Source of the DNA: Congeria kusceri
Lineage: Eukaryota > Mollusca > Bivalvia > Myida > Dreissenidae
Assembly: GCA_027627225.1 (NCBI GenBank)
Contig: CM051033.1
Coordinates: 47,766,016 to 47,830,015 of the forward strand
Length of the DNA: 64,000 bases
Reading direction: 5' to 3'
A program made the translations under genes and the position numbers. Shown in pieces: positions 11,218 through 23,881 of this stretch (positions are counted from its first letter, which is position 1; every line of letters starts with the position of its first letter). The notes beneath the pieces are model-generated. The model did no database searches, was not told the DNA's origin, and saw nothing but the letters and a program-made list of their open reading frames with translations.

Positions 11218-11700
11218 TATAATGACCATTAATACAGAAAAGTGCTTTTCACTAAGTACCGGACATAAGCAATATATACAAGCACATGCTTAATTCCTAC
11301 CTTCCAATTTTTAGAGAAAAAAATAATTACATGTAATCGAAACCTAGATATATGTATGTACACTCTTAATACCTGTATGACTATACAAATACAGAAAAGT
11401 GAACGATATTTAGTCAATGCACATATATACTCTCAATACCTGTATGACTATAAAAAATTTACAGAAAAGTGAATGATATTTAGTTAATAGATATATACGC
11501 CCTTAGTACCTACATAGGGTTAGGGTTAGGGTATCAATACAGAAAAGCGAACGATATTTAGTCAATAGACATATACGCTGTTGGTACCTAGATGACAAGC
11601 TATACAGAAAACTGAATTTAGTCAATAGATATATACGCACTTAGTACCTAGATGGCTATCTATACAGAAAAGCGAACGATATTTAGTCAATAGACATATG
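11218..11700 (+). repeat. degenerate outer edge of the first 65-bp satellite array
   Basis: The first recognisable unit pieces (tacagaaaagtg near 11235) are separated by diverged sequence. From about 11385 units follow at roughly 65-bp spacing but with many substitutions. This is typical decay at the margin of an array. Confidence 0.75.
11515..11532 (+). repeat. interstitial telomere-type TTAGGG stretch
   Basis: tagggttagggttagggt is three consecutive copies of the TTAGGG hexamer (circularly permuted). It replaces the normal gacta segment between tacctacata and tcaatacag of one satellite unit. Confidence 0.85.
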
Positions 11701-14130
11701 CGCCCTTAGTACAACTAAGGCTGTCAGTACAGAAAAGCGAACGATATTTAGTCAATAGACAGATGCGCCCTTAGTACCTCTATGAATGTCAATACAAAAA
11801 AAGTGAACGATATTTAGTCAATAGACATATGCGCCCTTAGTATATCTAAGGCTGTCAGTACAGAAAAGTTAACGATATTTAGTCAATAGACAGATGCGCC
11901 CTTAGTACCTCTATGAATGTCAATACAAAAAAAGCGCACGATATTTAGTCAATAGACATATGCGCCCTTAGTACCTCTATGATTGTCAATACAAAAAAAG
12001 CGAACGATATTTAGTCAATAGACATATGCGCCCTTAGTACATCTAAGGCTATCTATACAGAAAAGCGAACGATATTTAGTCAATAGACATATGCGCCCTT
12101 AGTACATCTAAGGGTGACAGTACAGAAAAGTGAACGATATTTAGTCAATAGACATATGCGCCCTTAGTACATCTAAGGCTGTCAGTACAGAAAAGTGAAC
12201 GATATTTAGTCAATAGACATATGCGCCCTTAGTACATCTAAGGCTGTCAGTACAGAAAAGTGAACGATATTTAGTCAATAGACATATGCGCCCTTAGTAC
12301 ATCTAAGGCTATCTATACAGAAAAGTGAACGATATTTAGTCAATAGACATATGCGCCCTTAGTACATCTAAGGCTGTCAGTACAGAAAAGCGAACGATAT
12401 TTAGTCAATAGACATATGCGCCCTTAGTACATCTAAGGCTGTCAGTACAGAAAAGCGAACGATATTTAGTCAATAGACATATCCGCCCTTAGTACACCTA
12501 AGGCTAGCAGTACAGAAAAGCGAACGATATTTAGTCAATAGACATATGCGCCCTTAGTACATCTAAGGCTGTCAGTACAGAAAAGCGAACGATATTTAGT
12601 CAATAGACAGATGCGCCCTTAGTACCTCTATGAATGTCAATACAAAAAAAGTGAACGATATTTAGTCAATAGACATATGCGCCCTTAGTACATCTAAGGC
12701 TGTCAGTACAGAAAAGTGAACGATATTTAGTCAATAGACAGATGCGCTCTTAGTACCTCTATGATTGTCAATACAAAAAAAGCGAACGATATTTAGTCAA
12801 TAGACATATCCGCCCTTAGTACCTCTATGAATGTCAATACAAAAAAAGCGAACGATATTTAGTCAATAGACATATGCGCCCTTAGTACATCTAAGGCTAG
12901 CAGTACAGAAAAGCGAACGATATTTAGTCAATAGACATATGCGCCCTTAGTACATCTAAGGCTGTCAGTACAGAAAAGCGAACGATATTCAGTCAATAGA
13001 CATATGCGCCCTTAGTACATCTAAGGCTGTCAGTACAGAAAAGCGAACGATATTTAGTCAACAGACATATGCGCCCTTAGTACCTCTATGAATGTCAATA
13101 CAAAAAAAGTGAACGATATTTAGTCAATAGACATATGCGCCCTTAGTACATCTATGGCTGTCAGTACAGAAAAGGGAACGATATTTAGTCAATAGACATA
13201 TGCGCCCTTAGTACATCTAAGGCTGTCAGTACAGAAAAGGGAACGATATTTAGTCAATAGACATATGCGCCCTTAGTACATCTAAGGCTAGCAGTACAGA
13301 AAAGCGAACGATATTTAGTCAATAGACATATGCGCCCTTAGTACATCTAAGGCTAGCAGTACAGAAAAGCGAACGATATTTAGTCAATAGACATATGCGA
13401 CCTTAGTACATCTAAGGCTGTCAGTACAGAAAAGCGAACGATATTTAGTCAATAGACATATGCGCCCTTAGTACATCTAAGGCTAGCAGTACAGAAAAGC
13501 GAACGACATTTAGTCAATAGACATATGCGCCCTTAGTACATCTAAGGCTGTCAGTACAGAAAAGCGAACGCTATTTAGTCAATAGACATATGCGCCCTTA
13601 GTACATCTAAGGCTAGCAGTACAGAAAAGCGAACGATATTTAGTCAATAGACAGATGCGCCCCTAGTACCTCTATGAATGTCAATACAAAAAAAGTGAAC
13701 GATATTTAGTCAATAGACATATGCGCCCTTAGTACATCTAAGGCTGTCAGTACAGAAAAGCGAACGATATTTAGTCAATAGACAGATGCGCCCTTAGTAC
13801 ATCTAAGGCTGTCAGTACAGAAAAGTGAACGATGTTTAGTCAATAGTCATATGCGCCCTTAGTACATCTAAGGCTGTCAGTACAGAAAAGCGAACGATAT
13901 TTAGTCAACAGACATATGCGCCCTTAGTACCTCTATGAATGTCAATACAAAAAAAGTGAACGATATTTAGTCAATAGACATATGCGCCCTTAGTACATCT
14001 AAGGCTGTCAGTACAGAAAAGTGAACGATATTTAGTCAATAGACATATGCGCCCTTAGTACATCTAAGGCGGTCAGTACAGAAAAGTGAACGATATTTAG
14101 TCAATAGACATATGCGCCCTTAGTACGCAT
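11701..14130 (+). repeat. 65-bp satellite, subfamily A (about 37 units)
   Basis: Units read cagaaaagcgaacgatattt, agtcaatagacatatgcgcc, cttagtacatctaaggctgt, cagta, spaced exactly 65 bp (for example 12361 to 12426). Most carry ccttag-N5-ctaagg, a perfect 6-bp hairpin absent from subfamily B. Interspersed is a variant with cctctatgaatgtcaatac and a run of a's in place of cagaaaag. Confidence 0.95.
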
Positions 14131-17100
14131 ATGATTATCCATACAGAAAGAGAACAATATTTAGTCAAAAGCCACATACGCTCTTAGTACCTAGATGACT
14201 AGCTATACATAAAAGTGAACGATATTTTGTCAGTAGACATTTACGCTCTTAGTACCTACATGACTACCAATACAGAAAAGTGAACGATATTTAGTCAATA
14301 GATATATGCGCCTTTAGTACCTAGATGACTACCATTACAGAAAAGTGAACGATATTTAGTCAATAGACACATACGCTCTTTGTACCACATGACTATCAAT
14401 ACAAACAAGGAAACGATATTTAGTAAATAGACGCATACGCTCTTAGTACCTACATGACTATCAATACAGAAAAGTGAACGATATTTAGTCAATAGACACA
14501 TACGCTCTTAGTACCTAGATGACTATCAATACACAAAAGTGAACCATATTTAGTCAATAGACACATACGCTCTTAGTACCTAGATGGCTATCTATACAAA
14601 AAAGTGAACGATATTTAGTCAATAGACACATACGCTCTTATTACCTACATGACTATCAATACATAAAAGTGAACGATATTTAGTCAAAACACTCATACGC
14701 TCTTAGTACCTACATGACAATCAATACAGAAAAGTGAACGATATTTAGTCAATAGACAGATACGCTCTTAGTACCTACATGACTATCAATACAGAAAAGT
14801 GAATAATATTTAGTCAATGGACACATACGCTCTTAGTACCTAGATGACTACCAATAATGAAGAGTGAACGATATTTAGTCAATAGACACATACGCTCTTA
14901 ATACCTAGATGGCTATCTATACAGAAAAGTGAACGATATTGAGTCAATAGACACATACACTCTTAGTACCTACAGGACTATCAATACAGAAAAGTGAACG
15001 ATATTTAGTCAATGGACACATACGCTCTTAGTACCTAGATGACTACCAATAATGAAAAGTGAACGATATTTAGTCAATAGACACATACGCTCTTAGTACC
15101 TACATGACTATCAATACAGAAAAGTGAATAATATTTAGTCAATGGACACATACGCTCTTAGTACCTAGATGACTACCAATAATTAAAAGTGAACGATATT
15201 TAGTCAATAGACAAATACGCTCTTAGTACCTAGATGGCTATCTATACAGAAAAGTGAACGATATTGAGTCAATAGACACATACGCTCTTAGTACGCAGAT
15301 GACTATCAATACATAAAAGTGAACGATATTTAGTCAATAGACACTAACGCTCTTAGTACCTAGATGACTATCACTAAAAGAAAAGTGAACGTTATTTAGT
15401 CAATGGACAAATACGCTCTTAGTACCTAGATGACAATCAATACTGAAAAGTGAACGATATTTAGTCACTAGACACATATGCTGTTAGTACCTACATGACT
15501 ACAAATACAGAAAAGTGAACGATATTTAGTAATTAGACACATATGCTGTTAGTACCTACATGACTATCAATACAGAAAAGTGAACGATATTTAGTCAATA
15601 GACACATGCGCTCTTAGTACCTAGATGACTATCTATACAAAAAAGTGAACGATATTTAGTCAATAGACACATACGCTCTTAGTACCTACATGACTATCAA
15701 TACAGAAAAGTGAATAATATTTAGTCAATGGACACATACGCTCTTAGTACCTAGATGACTACCAATAATGAAAAGTGAACGATATTTAGTCAATAGACAC
15801 ATACGCTCTTAGTACCTACATGACTATCAATACAGAAAAGTGAATAATATTTAGTCAATGGACACATACGCTCTTAGTACCTAGATGACTACCAATAATG
15901 AAAAGTGAACGATATTTAGTCAATAGACAAATACGCTCTTAGTACCTAGATGGCTATCTATACAGAAAAGTGAACGATATTGAGTCAATAGACACATACG
16001 CTCTTAGTACGCAGATGACTATCAATACATAAAAGTGAACGATATTTAGTCAATAGACACTGACGCTCTTAGTACCTAGATGACTATCAATAAAAGAAAA
16101 GTGAACGTTATTTAGTCAATGGACAAATACGCTCTTAGTACCTAGATGACAATCAATACTGAAAAGTGAACGATATTTAGTCACTAGACACATATGCTGT
16201 TAGTACCTACATGACTACCAATACAGAAAAGTGAATGATATTTAGTCAGTAGACACATACGCCCTGAGTACCTAGATGACTATCAATACAGAAAAGTGAA
16301 TGATATTTTGTCAGTAGACATTTACGCTCTTAGTACCTACATGACTACCAATACAGAAAAGTGAACGATATTTAGTCAATAGATATATGCGCCTTTAGTA
16401 CCTAGATGACTACCGTTACAGAAAAGTGAACGATATTTAGTCAATAGACACATACGTTCTTTGTACCTACATGACTATCAATACAAACAAGGAAACGATA
16501 TTTAGTAAATAGACGCATACGCTCTTAGTACCTACATGACTATCAATACAGAAAAGTGAACGATATTTAGTCAATAGACAGATACGCTCTTAGTACCTAC
16601 ATGACTATCAATACAGAAAAGTGAATAATATTTAGTCAATGGACACATACGCTCTTAGTACCTAGATGACTACCAATAATGAAAAGTGAACGATATTTAG
16701 TCAATAGACACATACGCTCTTAGTACCTAGATGGCTATCTATACAGAAAAGTGAACGATATTGAGTCAATAGACACAAACGCTCTTAGTACCTACATGAC
16801 TATCAATACAGAAAAGTGAACGATATTTAGTCAATGGACACATACGCTCTTAGTACCTAGATGACTACCAATAATGAAAAGTGAACGATATTTAGTCAAT
16901 AGACACATACGCTCTTAGTACCTACATGACTGTCAATACAGAAAAGTGAATAATATTTAGTCAATGGACACATACGCTCTTAGTACCTAGATGACTACCA
17001 ATAATGAAAAGTGAACGATATTTAGTCAATAGACAAATACGCTCTTAGTACCTAGATGGCTATCTATACAGAAAAGTGAACGATATTGAGTCAATAGACA

Positions 17101-20100
17101 CATACGCTCTTAGTACGCAGATGACTATCAATACATAAAAGTGAACGATATTTAGTCAATAGACACTAACGCTCTTAGTACCTAGATGACTATCAATACA
17201 GAAAAGTGAACGTTATTTAGTCAATGGACAAATACGCTCTTAATACCTAGATGACTATCAATACTGAAAAGTGAACGATATTTAGTCACTAGACACATAT
17301 GCTGTTAGTACCTACATGACTACCAATACAGAAAAGTGAACGATATTTAGTCATTAGACACATATGCTGTTAGTACCTACATGACTATCAATACAGAAAA
17401 GTGAACGATATTTAGTCAATAGACACATGCGCTCTTAGTACCTAGATGACTATCTATACAAAAAAGTGAACGATATTTAGTCAATAGACACATACGCTCT
17501 TAGTACCTACCTGACTATCAATACAGAAAAGTGAATAATATTTAGTCAATGGACACATACGCTCTTAGTATCTAGATGACTACCAATACAGAAAAGTGAA
17601 CGATATTTAGTCAATAGCAACATACGCTCTTAGTACCTACATGACTAGCTATACAGAAAAGTTAACGATATTTAGTCAATAGCCACACAAGCTCTTAGTA
17701 CCAAGATGACTATCAATACAGAAAAGTGAACAATTTTTATCAGTAGACACATACGCCCTGAGTACCTAGATGACCAGCTATACAGAAAAGTGAACGATAT
17801 TTTGTCAGTAGACACATACGCTCTTAGTACCTAGATGACTAGCTATACAGAAAAGTGAACGATATTTAGTCAGTAGACACAAAAGCTCATAGTACCCACA
17901 TGACTAGCTATACAGAAAAGTTAACGATATTTAGTCAATAGCCACACAAGCTCTTAGTACCAAGATGACTATCAATACAGAAAAGTGAACAATTTTTAGT
18001 CAGTAGACACATACGCCCTGAGTACCTAGATGACCAGCTATACAGAAAAGTGAACGATATTTAGTCAGTAGACACATACGCTCTTAGTACCTAGATGACT
18101 AGCAATACAGAAAAGTGAACGATATTTAGTCAATAGACACATACGCTCTTAGTACCTAGATGACTAGCTATACAGAAAAGTGAATGATATTTAGTCAGTA
18201 GACACATACGCCCTGAGTACCTAGATGACTATCAATACAGAAAAGTGAATGATATTTTGTCAGTAGACATTTACGCTCTTAGTACCCAGATGACTACCAA
18301 TAGAGAAAAGTGAACGATATTTAGTCAATAGATATATGCGCCTTTAGTACCTAGATGACTACCTTTACAGAAAAGTGAACGATATTTAGTCAATAGACAC
18401 ATACGCTCTTTGTACCTACATGACTATCAATACAAACAAGGAAACGATATTTAGTCAATAGACACATACGCTCTTAGTACCTACATGACTATCAATACAT
18501 AAAAGTGAACGATATTTAGTCAATGGACACATACGCTCTTAGTACCTAGATGACTACCAATACAGAAAAGTGAACGTTATTTAGTCAATGGACAAATATG
18601 CTCTTAGTACCTAGATGACTATCAATACAGAAAAGTGAACGATATTTAGTCACTATACACATATGCTGTTAGTACCTACATGACTACCAATACAGAAAAG
18701 TGAACGATATTTAGTCATTAGACACATATGCTGTTAGTACCTACATGACTATCAATACAGAAAAGTGAACGATATTTAGTCAATAGACACATGCGCTCTT
18801 AGTACCTAGATGACTATCTATTCAAAAAAGTGTACGACATTTAGTCAATAGACATATACGCTCTTAGTACCTACATGACTATCAATACAGAAAAGTGAAT
18901 GATATTTAGTCAATGGACACATACGCTCTTAGTACCTACATGACTATCAATACAGAAAAGTGAATGATATTTAGTCAATGGACACATACGCTCTTTGTAC
19001 CTAGATGACTACCAATACAGAAAAGTGAACGATATTTAGTCGATAGACACATACGCTCTTAGTACCTAGACGACTACCAATAATGAAAAGTGAACGATAT
19101 TTAGTCAATGGACACATACGCTCTTAGTACCTAGATGACTACCAATAATGAAAAGTGAATGATATTTAGTCGATAGACACATACGCTCTTAGTACCTACA
19201 TGACTATCAATACAGAAAAGTGAACGATATTTAGTCAATAGTCACATACGCTCTTAGTACCTACATGACTATCAATACAGAAAAGTGAACGATATTTAGT
19301 CATTAGACACATACGCTCTTAGTACCTACATGACTATCAATACAGAAAAGTGAACGATATTTAGTCAATAGACACATACGCTCTTAGTACCTATATGACT
19401 ATCAATACAGAAAAGTGAACGATATTTAGTCAATAGACACTTACGCTCTTAGTACCTAGATGACTACCTATGCAAAACAGTGAACGATATTTAGTCAATA
19501 GACGCATACGCTCTTAGTACCTAGATGACTACCAATACAGAAAAGTGAACGATATTTAGTCAATAGACACATACGCTCTTAGTACCTAGATGACTATCAA
19601 TACAGAAAAGTGAACGATATTTAGTCAATAGACACATACGCTCTTAGTACCTACATGAATAACTATACAGAAAAGTGAACGATATTTAGTCGATAGACAC
19701 ATACGCTCTTAGTACCTAGATGACTACCAATACATAAAAGTGAACGATCTTTAGTCAATAGACGCATACGCTCTTAGTACCTACATGACTATCAATACAG
19801 AAAAGTGAACGATATTTACTCAATAGACGCATACGCTCTTAGTACCTACATGACTATCAATACAGAAAAGTGAACGATATTTACTCAATAGACGCATACG
19901 CTCTTAGTACCTACATGACTATCAATACAGAAAAGTGAACGATATTTAGTCAATATAGGCTCTTAGCACCAACATGACTTACAACACAGAAATGTGAACG
20001 ATATTTAGTCAATAGACAGATGCGCCCTCAGTACCTCTGAGACTATAAATACAATAAAGTGAACGATATTTAGTTAATAGACAGATGCGCCCTTAGTACC

Positions 20101-20483
20101 TCTGAGACTATCAATACAGAAAAGTGAACAATATTTAGTCAATAGCCACATACGCTCTTAGTACCTAGATGATTAGTTATACAGAAAAGTGAACGATATG
20201 AAGTCGAAAGCAACATAAGCTCTTAGTACCTACATGACTAGCTATACAGAAAAGTGAACGATTTTTAGTCAAAAGCCACATGCGCTCTTAGTACCTAGAC
20301 GACTAGCTATACATAAAAGTGAATGATGTTTAGTGAACGCTGTTTAGTCAATAGCAACATACGCTCTTTGTACCTAGATGACAATCAATACAGAAAAGTG
20401 AACGATATTTAGTGAACAATATTTAGTCAAAAGCCATATGCGCTCTTAGGACCTAGATGACTATCAATACAGAAAAGTGATTG
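14131..20483 (+). repeat. 65-bp satellite, subfamily B (about 97 units)
   Basis: Units read cagaaaagtgaacgatattt, agtcaatagacacatacgct, cttagtacctagatgactat, caata, at 65-bp spacing (14461 to 14526). Rare variant units recur together: the unit with atattgagtc followed by a gtacgcagatg unit appears at 15261, 15977 and 17083, spaced 716 and 1106 bp, close to 11 and 17 units. This shows block duplications. The right edge (20320-20420) has truncated and re-duplicated partial units (gtttagtgaacgctgtttag). The array stops abruptly at agaaaagtga before a C run. Confidence 0.95.
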
Positions 20484-20860
20484 TACTCGGCGCCCCCCCC
20501 CCCCCTTTTAAAACTCCCTGTCCATACATATATGGGCATATATATAATGGTCAAAACTGGTTAAATATACAAAAAATATCTTTCGCTCGCTTCGCTGCTC
20601 ATATTGGTCAAAGAAATATACATAATTTACTTTCAGTAAAACGATTTCTTACGTACGCCGTAGTACCGGCGCCAAAGTTCATCTTAAACTATCAATTATA
20701 GACAATGAGTATATATACCTTTATTTGTGGATGATATTTTTTTTTTAATTCATGTATTATATTGATGTTCGCTGCAAAACACCGTTGTCACAGGATACCA
20801 CATAGAAACGACATGAGAAGCGCCGACATGATACGCCGAAGCCGACACGATGCGCCGAAG
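20484..20860. other. spacer start with a 13-base C run, no gene recognised
   Basis: A C homopolymer at 20493-20505 lies directly after the end of the satellite. The rest holds no recognisable gene; a frame at 20477-20701 begins inside the satellite and is not credible. Confidence 0.5.
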
Positions 20861-21079
20861 CGATATAAAAGTCGCAATCTCGTGTGTTTTTTCACGTGGC
20901 TATAAAATTGGGCAAAGATATAAATGTACATTAAACAATGTTATGAAAACACAGTTGTTTACATGTTTAATTTACTTATTGATATACGTATTTAATATTA
21001 ACATTGAAGTATTTTACATTTTAAATAAATGCTTGCAATAAGACTGTCTGCTTAAATTTGGTTTGGGTCAGAAAATATA

Positions 21080-21170
21080 CCTACAGGTACAATTTTAGTC
21101 CGGGTATAAATTTATACCTGTAGGTACAAAAGTATGCCTGTAGGTACAATTTTGTACCTGTAGGTCCATC
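21080..21170. repeat. tacctgtaggtacaa short repeats
   Basis: Three copies of acctgtaggtac-like sequence and one inverted tacctacaggtacaa lie within 90 bp. Adjacent copies are potential hairpins. Confidence 0.7.
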
Positions 21171-21185
21171 TATTTATTTTCGGTT

Positions 21186-21620
21186 GCACAGAGATGACCT
21201 GCACTACTCTTTTTTTATCTCGCTCCAACGAGATGCTAAAACTCGTGGGAACGAGATACTAACTCGTGAGAACGAGATACTATGTCGAGGGAACGAGATA
21301 CTAAGTCGAGAGAACGAGTAACTAAGTCGAAGGAACGAGTTAGGATCTCGTTTTCCCACGAGTTAGAATTTCGTTCCCATGAGTTCGAGAACCAATCAAA
21401 TGTTTCCGTATATATGTTTTTATAATAACCATGGCCGACAAAAACGATCATGTTGTAAGATGGTACTAAGTCGTTTGTTCGAGTTAGTATCTCGTTCCCA
21501 CGAAATAGTAAGTCGTTCCCTCGACATAGTTATTTCGTTCTCATGAGTTAGTATCTCGTTCCCTGGAGTTAATATCTCGTGGGAACGAGAAAAAAAGAGT
21601 AGTGCATGTCACCTCTGTGC
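21186..21620. mobile_element. inner foldback element with ctcg-type internal repeats
   Basis: The ends gcacagagatgacctgcact (21186 on, continuing actctttttttatctcg) match the reverse complement of the right end at 21584-21620 with few differences. Inside, the left half holds about six copies of aactcgtgggaacgagatac variants and the right half holds the inverted form (gttagtatctcgttcccacg). The whole element can fold back on itself. The two halves meet near 21400-21460. There is no coding capacity. This is the architecture of a foldback-type non-autonomous transposon. Confidence 0.65.
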
Positions 21621-21729
21621 CACAGTAGTTTATAGCTGTTGTGTTTACATTTACTTGTGACCCAAACGGTACTGCATAACTTTATAGCCACACATGAAAA
21701 AAACACACGAGATTGCGACGTGTATATCT

Positions 21730-22840
21730 CTTCAGAATGTTAGCTTTATTTGCCGTTAAAGTTTAAGCAACTTGGCCATGGACTTTTTGAGCGCTACATG
21801 TCACAGAACGTACGTCAAATGGCTAGGGCAACGGTATATATCAGTACGAACTGAGGTGAGACAATTGCCATTTATGTGTTAATATTGTCAATAATTGGTG
21901 TGCAGATGAACATGTTTAGAGTCGTGAAAATCATACAAATCAGTATTGAATGAGCACACCCTGTTACAAGTCACGTTTTTAATCGATACGGACTCTTCGT
22001 GAAAAAAAATGCACACAACAATGTCGTCAGGGCCAACGGTTGGGTCCAAAATTGGGTACCTCCTGTCCGGTCGACTTCCGATGACCACTCAACAAAAAAA
22101 CAGTTACTATTCAACACGCGATGAGTATCGTATACGTCCCCCGATAACCATAATCTACAACGTTGTAAGAAGCTGAAGTCAAGATTAAGACGTTCGTTAT
22201 ATGCGGAATTTTCGGTATCCGAAGCGGGAGACCTGTGTGTCGAAGGTCGCACGAATTTTTAGACAACTCTCAGTAATCTTTAGGGTAATCGATGGAAACA
22301 CGAACACCCGGCTACACCGTTCCCAGGCCCTATGACTACGAAAGTAATATCGACCCATTAAAATGCATTTTTCATATGTTCTTTGTTATTGGACAATTGA
22401 CAAAGATTGAGTTTAAGAATGCTCGTAGTCAAGGGGCCAGGACAGCATTATACTTCCGGTACTGATGAAAATTATAATTTTAATTTTATTCTATCTATAT
22501 ATGTATACAGTACATAGTTGGTGCGCTAACATCATGTCACTTCCGAACGTTTCTATTTACGAAGTAACAATAAACAAATGGAAAGGACACAACCCGTTAA
22601 ATTAGTACTTTCACTGCAAGCAATGACAACTATATTGTCTTTAATCAATAACATTCGGTTGAAATGGGTAAAATTATAGCCAGTTGTAACTCAAAACAAT
22701 TAGATATGACGACGAATCTATCTTTTCGAGAAACGTTTTATAAAAGCAACTAAGCGTGATCAGAATACTACATGAAGTATCGTATTAGTGCCCAGGTGGA
22801 GGCACTATTTTGTTTTCTTTTTGATTATTTTCTTGATATG
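21730..22840. other. spacer DNA, no gene recognised
   Basis: Open frames at 21888-22252 on the minus strand have no domain that I recognise. The only structure is an inverted pair at 22323-22441. Confidence 0.45.
22323..22441. repeat. short inverted repeat, ~19-bp arms
   Basis: ccaggccctatgactacga on the left pairs with tcgtagtcaaggggccagg on the right with three mismatches, enclosing about 80 bp. It may be a small foldback element or a hairpin-forming relic. Confidence 0.45.
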
Positions 22841-23881
22841 ATGGCTCTGTCACACTATTGTGTATGTGAGAAACGTATGAGTTGAGTATGAAAAGTCATA
22901 AAATATATTTCATACGCACTTGAAACTATGAGTGGAGTATGGGTAGCGTATGAATACGACCAACTGCAAAAACATAGATCGCTCCGCCTCAAGTTTTTGT
23001 TGGTCGAATGTTGTTTGTCCAAGGATTTAAAGTAAATATATTTGATTATTCAACCATGTGCTATTGTTTACCACTAAAATACAAACCCATAATTGGTCAG
23101 CTCATCCTTGATTGGACAAATAGCACCTTGTCAATAGACCGATCCGGATATTGCCTCGAATAGTTTAAACTCCTCCCCAGCTATTGTTAAAGAATTAGTT
23201 TCCATTCATCGACAATCACAGACATAACGACGTGCTCATTTGAATATCACAAACATTACGCATGTGCTCTTTTGTATGAAATAGTTTAACCGCTAAACAC
23301 GTGGTATCTATGTGCGATGATTGGATAATACTGCAGATTAATTTGAATATGACTGACATTTGTGGAAGCGCCTATTGCCAGCGTTTGTCAGCCAATCTAA
23401 GTGTATGGCCAGCGTATGTCCAGCGTATGACCAACGATGACCAGCGTTGTCTGGGTATGGCTAGCGTATGAGCTGCGTATGACCAGCGCGTATACGTTAA
23501 ATACGTTTGTCAAACGTTGGATGTACGTTACGCATGTGCTATCAATACGCTAGACGTGCCGTACACCTTCATACCAGCGTATATCAGCGTATGACCCCAG
23601 CGTACTGGACATATGAGTAACGTACCTCTTGCATAACGCGTATTCAGCGTTAGCCTAGCGCATGCTTAGCGTATAAAACATGCGTCCGAGTACGCACAAC
23701 ATTTTTAAGCTGTTGACAAAAATTATCACTATACGTATACCGGCGTATACAGTCGTATGCAACCATGCTTGCAACGTTTACAACCAATGCTTAACGTACC
23801 CCTAGCGTATGACATCGTATAGTAGCGTATACGTTATATTTTTCGTGCGCTGGTACATACGCAATAGTGTGACAGGACCAT
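22841..23881. mobile_element. 1.04-kb TIR element composed of degenerate agcgtatga motifs
   Basis: The left end atggctctgtcacactattg (continuing tgtatgt) matches the reverse complement of the right end (atggtcctgtcacactattg, continuing cgtatgt) with three mismatches over 27 bp. Possible AT dinucleotides lie at both edges. The interior carries dozens of variants of gcgtatg, agcgtatgacc and cgtatac in both orientations, densest at 23400-23840, plus a less repetitive core at 22970-23370. No coding sequence is present. I infer a non-autonomous DNA transposon with expanded subterminal motifs, similar in plan to 4060-5237 but with different ends and motif. Confidence 0.6.

Larger units (their letters stand above)
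20861..21729. mobile_element. outer foldback element with ~45-bp arms
   Basis: gtcgcaatctcgtgtgtttt (20871 on, continuing ttcacgtggctataaa) is matched in inverted orientation by 21679-21719 (ctttatagccacacatg then aaacacacgagattgcgac), with few differences. Similarity extends outward (gatata / tatatc). It encloses a second foldback at 21186-21620, so this may be a composite or a nested insertion. Confidence 0.5.

Noticed and set aside
14295..14501. Open frame on the minus strand within the satellite
   Set aside because: It is a translation of three 65-bp units, with stops in neighbouring units.
20477..20701. + strand 74-residue frame
   Set aside because: It begins in the satellite tail and crosses a C homopolymer; chance frame.
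21236..21451. Minus-strand frame with SRSLDLVSRS-type repeats
   Set aside because: Translation of the foldback element's internal repeats, not a protein gene.
21888..22252. Two overlapping minus-strand frames
   Set aside because: No domain recognised, the frames overlap each other, and nothing in the context supports a gene.
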